Positions 62,448 through 64,000 of a stretch of DNA of 64,000 bases are shown here, piece by piece. A program made the position numbers and the translations under genes. Source of the DNA: Acidobacteriota bacterium (lineage in GTDB: Bacteria > Acidobacteriota > UBA4820); the NCBI GenBank assembly GCA_029559035.1, contig JAKQCT010000001.1, positions 1 through 64,000 on the forward strand, written 5' to 3'. Below the pieces are notes generated by a model that saw nothing but the letters and a program-made list of their open reading frames with translations, searched no databases and was not told where the DNA came from. Numbering within the stretch: position 1 is the stretch's first letter; every line of letters begins with the position of its first letter.

Positions 62448-64000
62448 ATGAAGCTTTCCATTAGGCTTTTTCTCCTGATAACCGTGTTTTGCATCATCCC
62501 CACCGCCGCTATTACCATGGAATCTCTTCCCGGACAAGTTCTCGGCATTTACGGGGGATCGGGCGATGATATGGGCTACAAGATTGCCAACGCGCCGGAT
62601 GGAGGGTTCCTTCTTTGCGGGACGACAGAAAGCTTCGGCAACTCAAGGTATGATATTCCCGACATTCTCGCGATAAGGGTGGATTCCCAAGGTCGAATTG
62701 TATGGCAGAAGGATTTCGGAGGGACGGGAAGCGAGTACCCATTCGGTCTGATAAGGACAAGGGATGGGGGCTATATAATTACGGGTGCCTCCTACAGTTT
62801 TTTCGATTTCATTGCCGCGTGGGTAATAAAGATTACCGACGGCGGCGATGTTGTCTGGCAAAAAGCAATAGGTCCATATGCCTATGCAGCAGATATGACG
62901 GAAGAGATGGCTGACGGAAGCGTGATTTTATCCGGCGCCTGGTATGACGAGCATTCTTATGATCACCCATGGATAGCAAAAATAGACCAAAACGGGAATA
63001 TTGTCTGGCAGAAGGCTATTATGACACCCTATGGCGATAACTGCCAAAACATTCTTGGGCTTGACGACATGGGTGTGGTCATCGGGACATTCTGCGGGAT
63101 TTATCGTTTTGACAGGGACGGGAACATGGCATGGGGCAAGATCCTAAGGGACTTTTCAAATGAGGAGGAAGGTTTCTACATCTCGGACATCGCGAAGGCG
63201 CAAACCGGGGGCTTTTTGCTGGCGAACGGCCGCCAATGGAAGGATGATAAGTACTTTAGGGCGGAACTGATGCGCGTATCGGAAGAAGGGGAGGTGATGT
63301 GGACAAAAAGCCATGATAATGACAATAGTGATACCGATGCTGGAACATGGCTGTATCAGATACTGTCTGTGGGCAACGGGAAGTATTACGCATGCGGCAA
63401 AGGTAATTATAACAACAATATTGGCGTGACTATGTTTTCGTTCGACGAGACTAGCGGCACAAATGAAGATTTTAAGATTTATTCTTCGTCCCTATTTATT
63501 CAAATTAACACATGGTTCAGTAAATTCGCGACAGTTGCCGCTGACGGCAATATTGCTTTTGCAGCTGATAGTTGGATAGGGGATTGGCAGGACAAGCGAT
63601 GGCAAATTGTTCTTGTCAAAACCGGGCTCGAAAATAGAATATCGGGTGGTTGCGCCGATACTTTAGAAGCCCCCATATCCTGGGAAGATATCTCAATTGC
63701 AGCACAGTCTGTCACTTATGATTTAAACGATGTAAATCCTGGGTGCATTGACACTGCGCCCTATAATTACTTAAATGAATCGCAGGCCAGTGGGATCAAC
63801 ACATTCTGTCCGGTGATCTACTCGGTCAGAAAGCTACAAAATCCATTGCGGCTGGAAATTATTGGCGATAATTTTACACTAAAAGGGGGCTATCAACAGT
63901 TTGATATAACTGTAGATGGCGTCGCCGTCCCGAATACGACCTGGAAAAGCGCATACAGGTTAATAGCTAAAAAAGGGGAGTCTCTTAAAGCCATGCTTCC
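62448..64000 (+). CDS. Secreted WQK-repeat/beta-propeller-like protein (3' end off window)
   Basis: Absent from the ORF track because no stop lies inside. I translated it from ATG 62448 (GGAGG 5 nt upstream): signal peptide MKLSIRLFLLITVFCIIPTAA, then repeats such as YGGSGDDMGYKIANAPDGGFLLCGTTESFG, IVWQKDFGGTGSEYPFGLIRTRDGGYIITGASYS and VVWQKAIGPYAYAADMTEEMADGSVILSG, a known repeat style in secreted proteins thought to form propellers. From about residue 470 an IPT/TIG-like domain (LRLEIIGDNFTLKGGYQQFDITVDGVAVPNT) begins. At least 517 aa. Confidence 0.82.
   Translation, partial: MKLSIRLFLLITVFCIIPTAAITMESLPGQVLGIYGGSGDDMGYKIANAPDGGFLLCGTTESFGNSRYDIPDILAIRVDSQGRIVWQKDFGGTGSEYPFGLIRTRDGGYIITGASYSFFDFIAAWVIKITDGGDVVWQKAIGPYAYAADMTEEMADGSVILSGAWYDEHSYDHPWIAKIDQNGNIVWQKAIMTPYGDNCQNILGLDDMGVVIGTFCGIYRFDRDGNMAWGKILRDFSNEEEGFYISDIAKAQTGGFLLANGRQWKDDKYFRAELMRVSEEGEVMWTKSHDNDNSDTDAGTWLYQILSVGNGKYYACGKGNYNNNIGVTMFSFDETSGTNEDFKIYSSSLFIQINTWFSKFATVAADGNIAFAADSWIGDWQDKRWQIVLVKTGLENRISGGCADTLEAPISWEDISIAAQSVTYDLNDVNPGCIDTAPYNYLNESQASGINTFCPVIYSVRKLQNPLRLEIIGDNFTLKGGYQQFDITVDGVAVPNTTWKSAYRLIAKKGESLKAML

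Overview
The window reads as one contig from a diderm (LPS- and outer-membrane-bearing) bacterium with GC-rich core genes. Core content includes BamA, Skp/OmpH, LpxD-FabZ-LpxA, an LpxH-type phosphoesterase, LolA/LolC-E/LolD, Lon, class II LysRS, CarD, ThyX, FolE, QueF, TtcA and TrmH. This content and the order lysS-lolC/E-lolD-bamA-ompH-lpxD-fabZ-lpxA fit Acidobacteriota, Deltaproteobacteria-like lineages or a related candidate phylum; there is no rRNA in the window, so I do not go further. No tRNA, rRNA or CRISPR array was seen.

Layout. 1-11.4 kb: carD-thyX (thyX runs off the left edge), a near-leaderless secreted protein with lolA, folE, a GT4 glycosyltransferase, a MerR-like regulator with bactofilin, a large TPR membrane protein, and a wall/envelope run (LysM transglycosylase, RlpA, LpxH-like). 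11.4-13.5 kb: an inserted cassette. An AT-rich orphan gene is flanked by two diverged but structurally matching elements in inverted orientation. 13.5-22.5 kb: trmH, a small secreted protein, ttcA, lon, a TlpA-like thioredoxin, and a catalytic/non-catalytic M16 peptidase pair. 22.6-27.4 kb: an FHA-sigma54 activator beside a membrane Ser/Thr kinase. 27.4-41.1 kb: lysS, Lol transporter, bamA, ompH, lipid A genes, a GnnA-like oxidoreductase, a serine hydrolase, a TonB-like protein and a sulfatase-fold/TPR protein, mostly overlapping start to stop.

41.2-64 kb is accessory in character. A tetR-adaptor-RND pump-outer membrane factor-queF-ogt run is followed by a PagL-like lipid A deacylase, a patatin-like lipoprotein, three tandem secreted paralogues (one fused to a C39-like peptidase), a secreted transglutaminase-like protein, a small DUF1648-like membrane protein, an AT-rich orphan, a GH46-like chitosanase, a very large repeat-bearing surface protein, and a secreted protein with WQK-type repeats that runs off the right edge.

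The two strongest unexplained signals are these. (1) The cassette at 11.39-13.49 kb has two about 320-330-nt copies that align with equal spacing and show compensatory stem changes. (2) A stereotyped promoter-operator module (TTGACA, 17-18 nt, TAGCAT/TATGAT, then a palindrome near AATGAACATTCATT) occurs five times between 48.5 and 58.5 kb: upstream of tetR itself, the PagL-like gene, the C39/paralogue operon, the transglutaminase gene and the giant surface protein. This predicts one TetR regulon tying efflux, lipid A remodelling and a secretome together.
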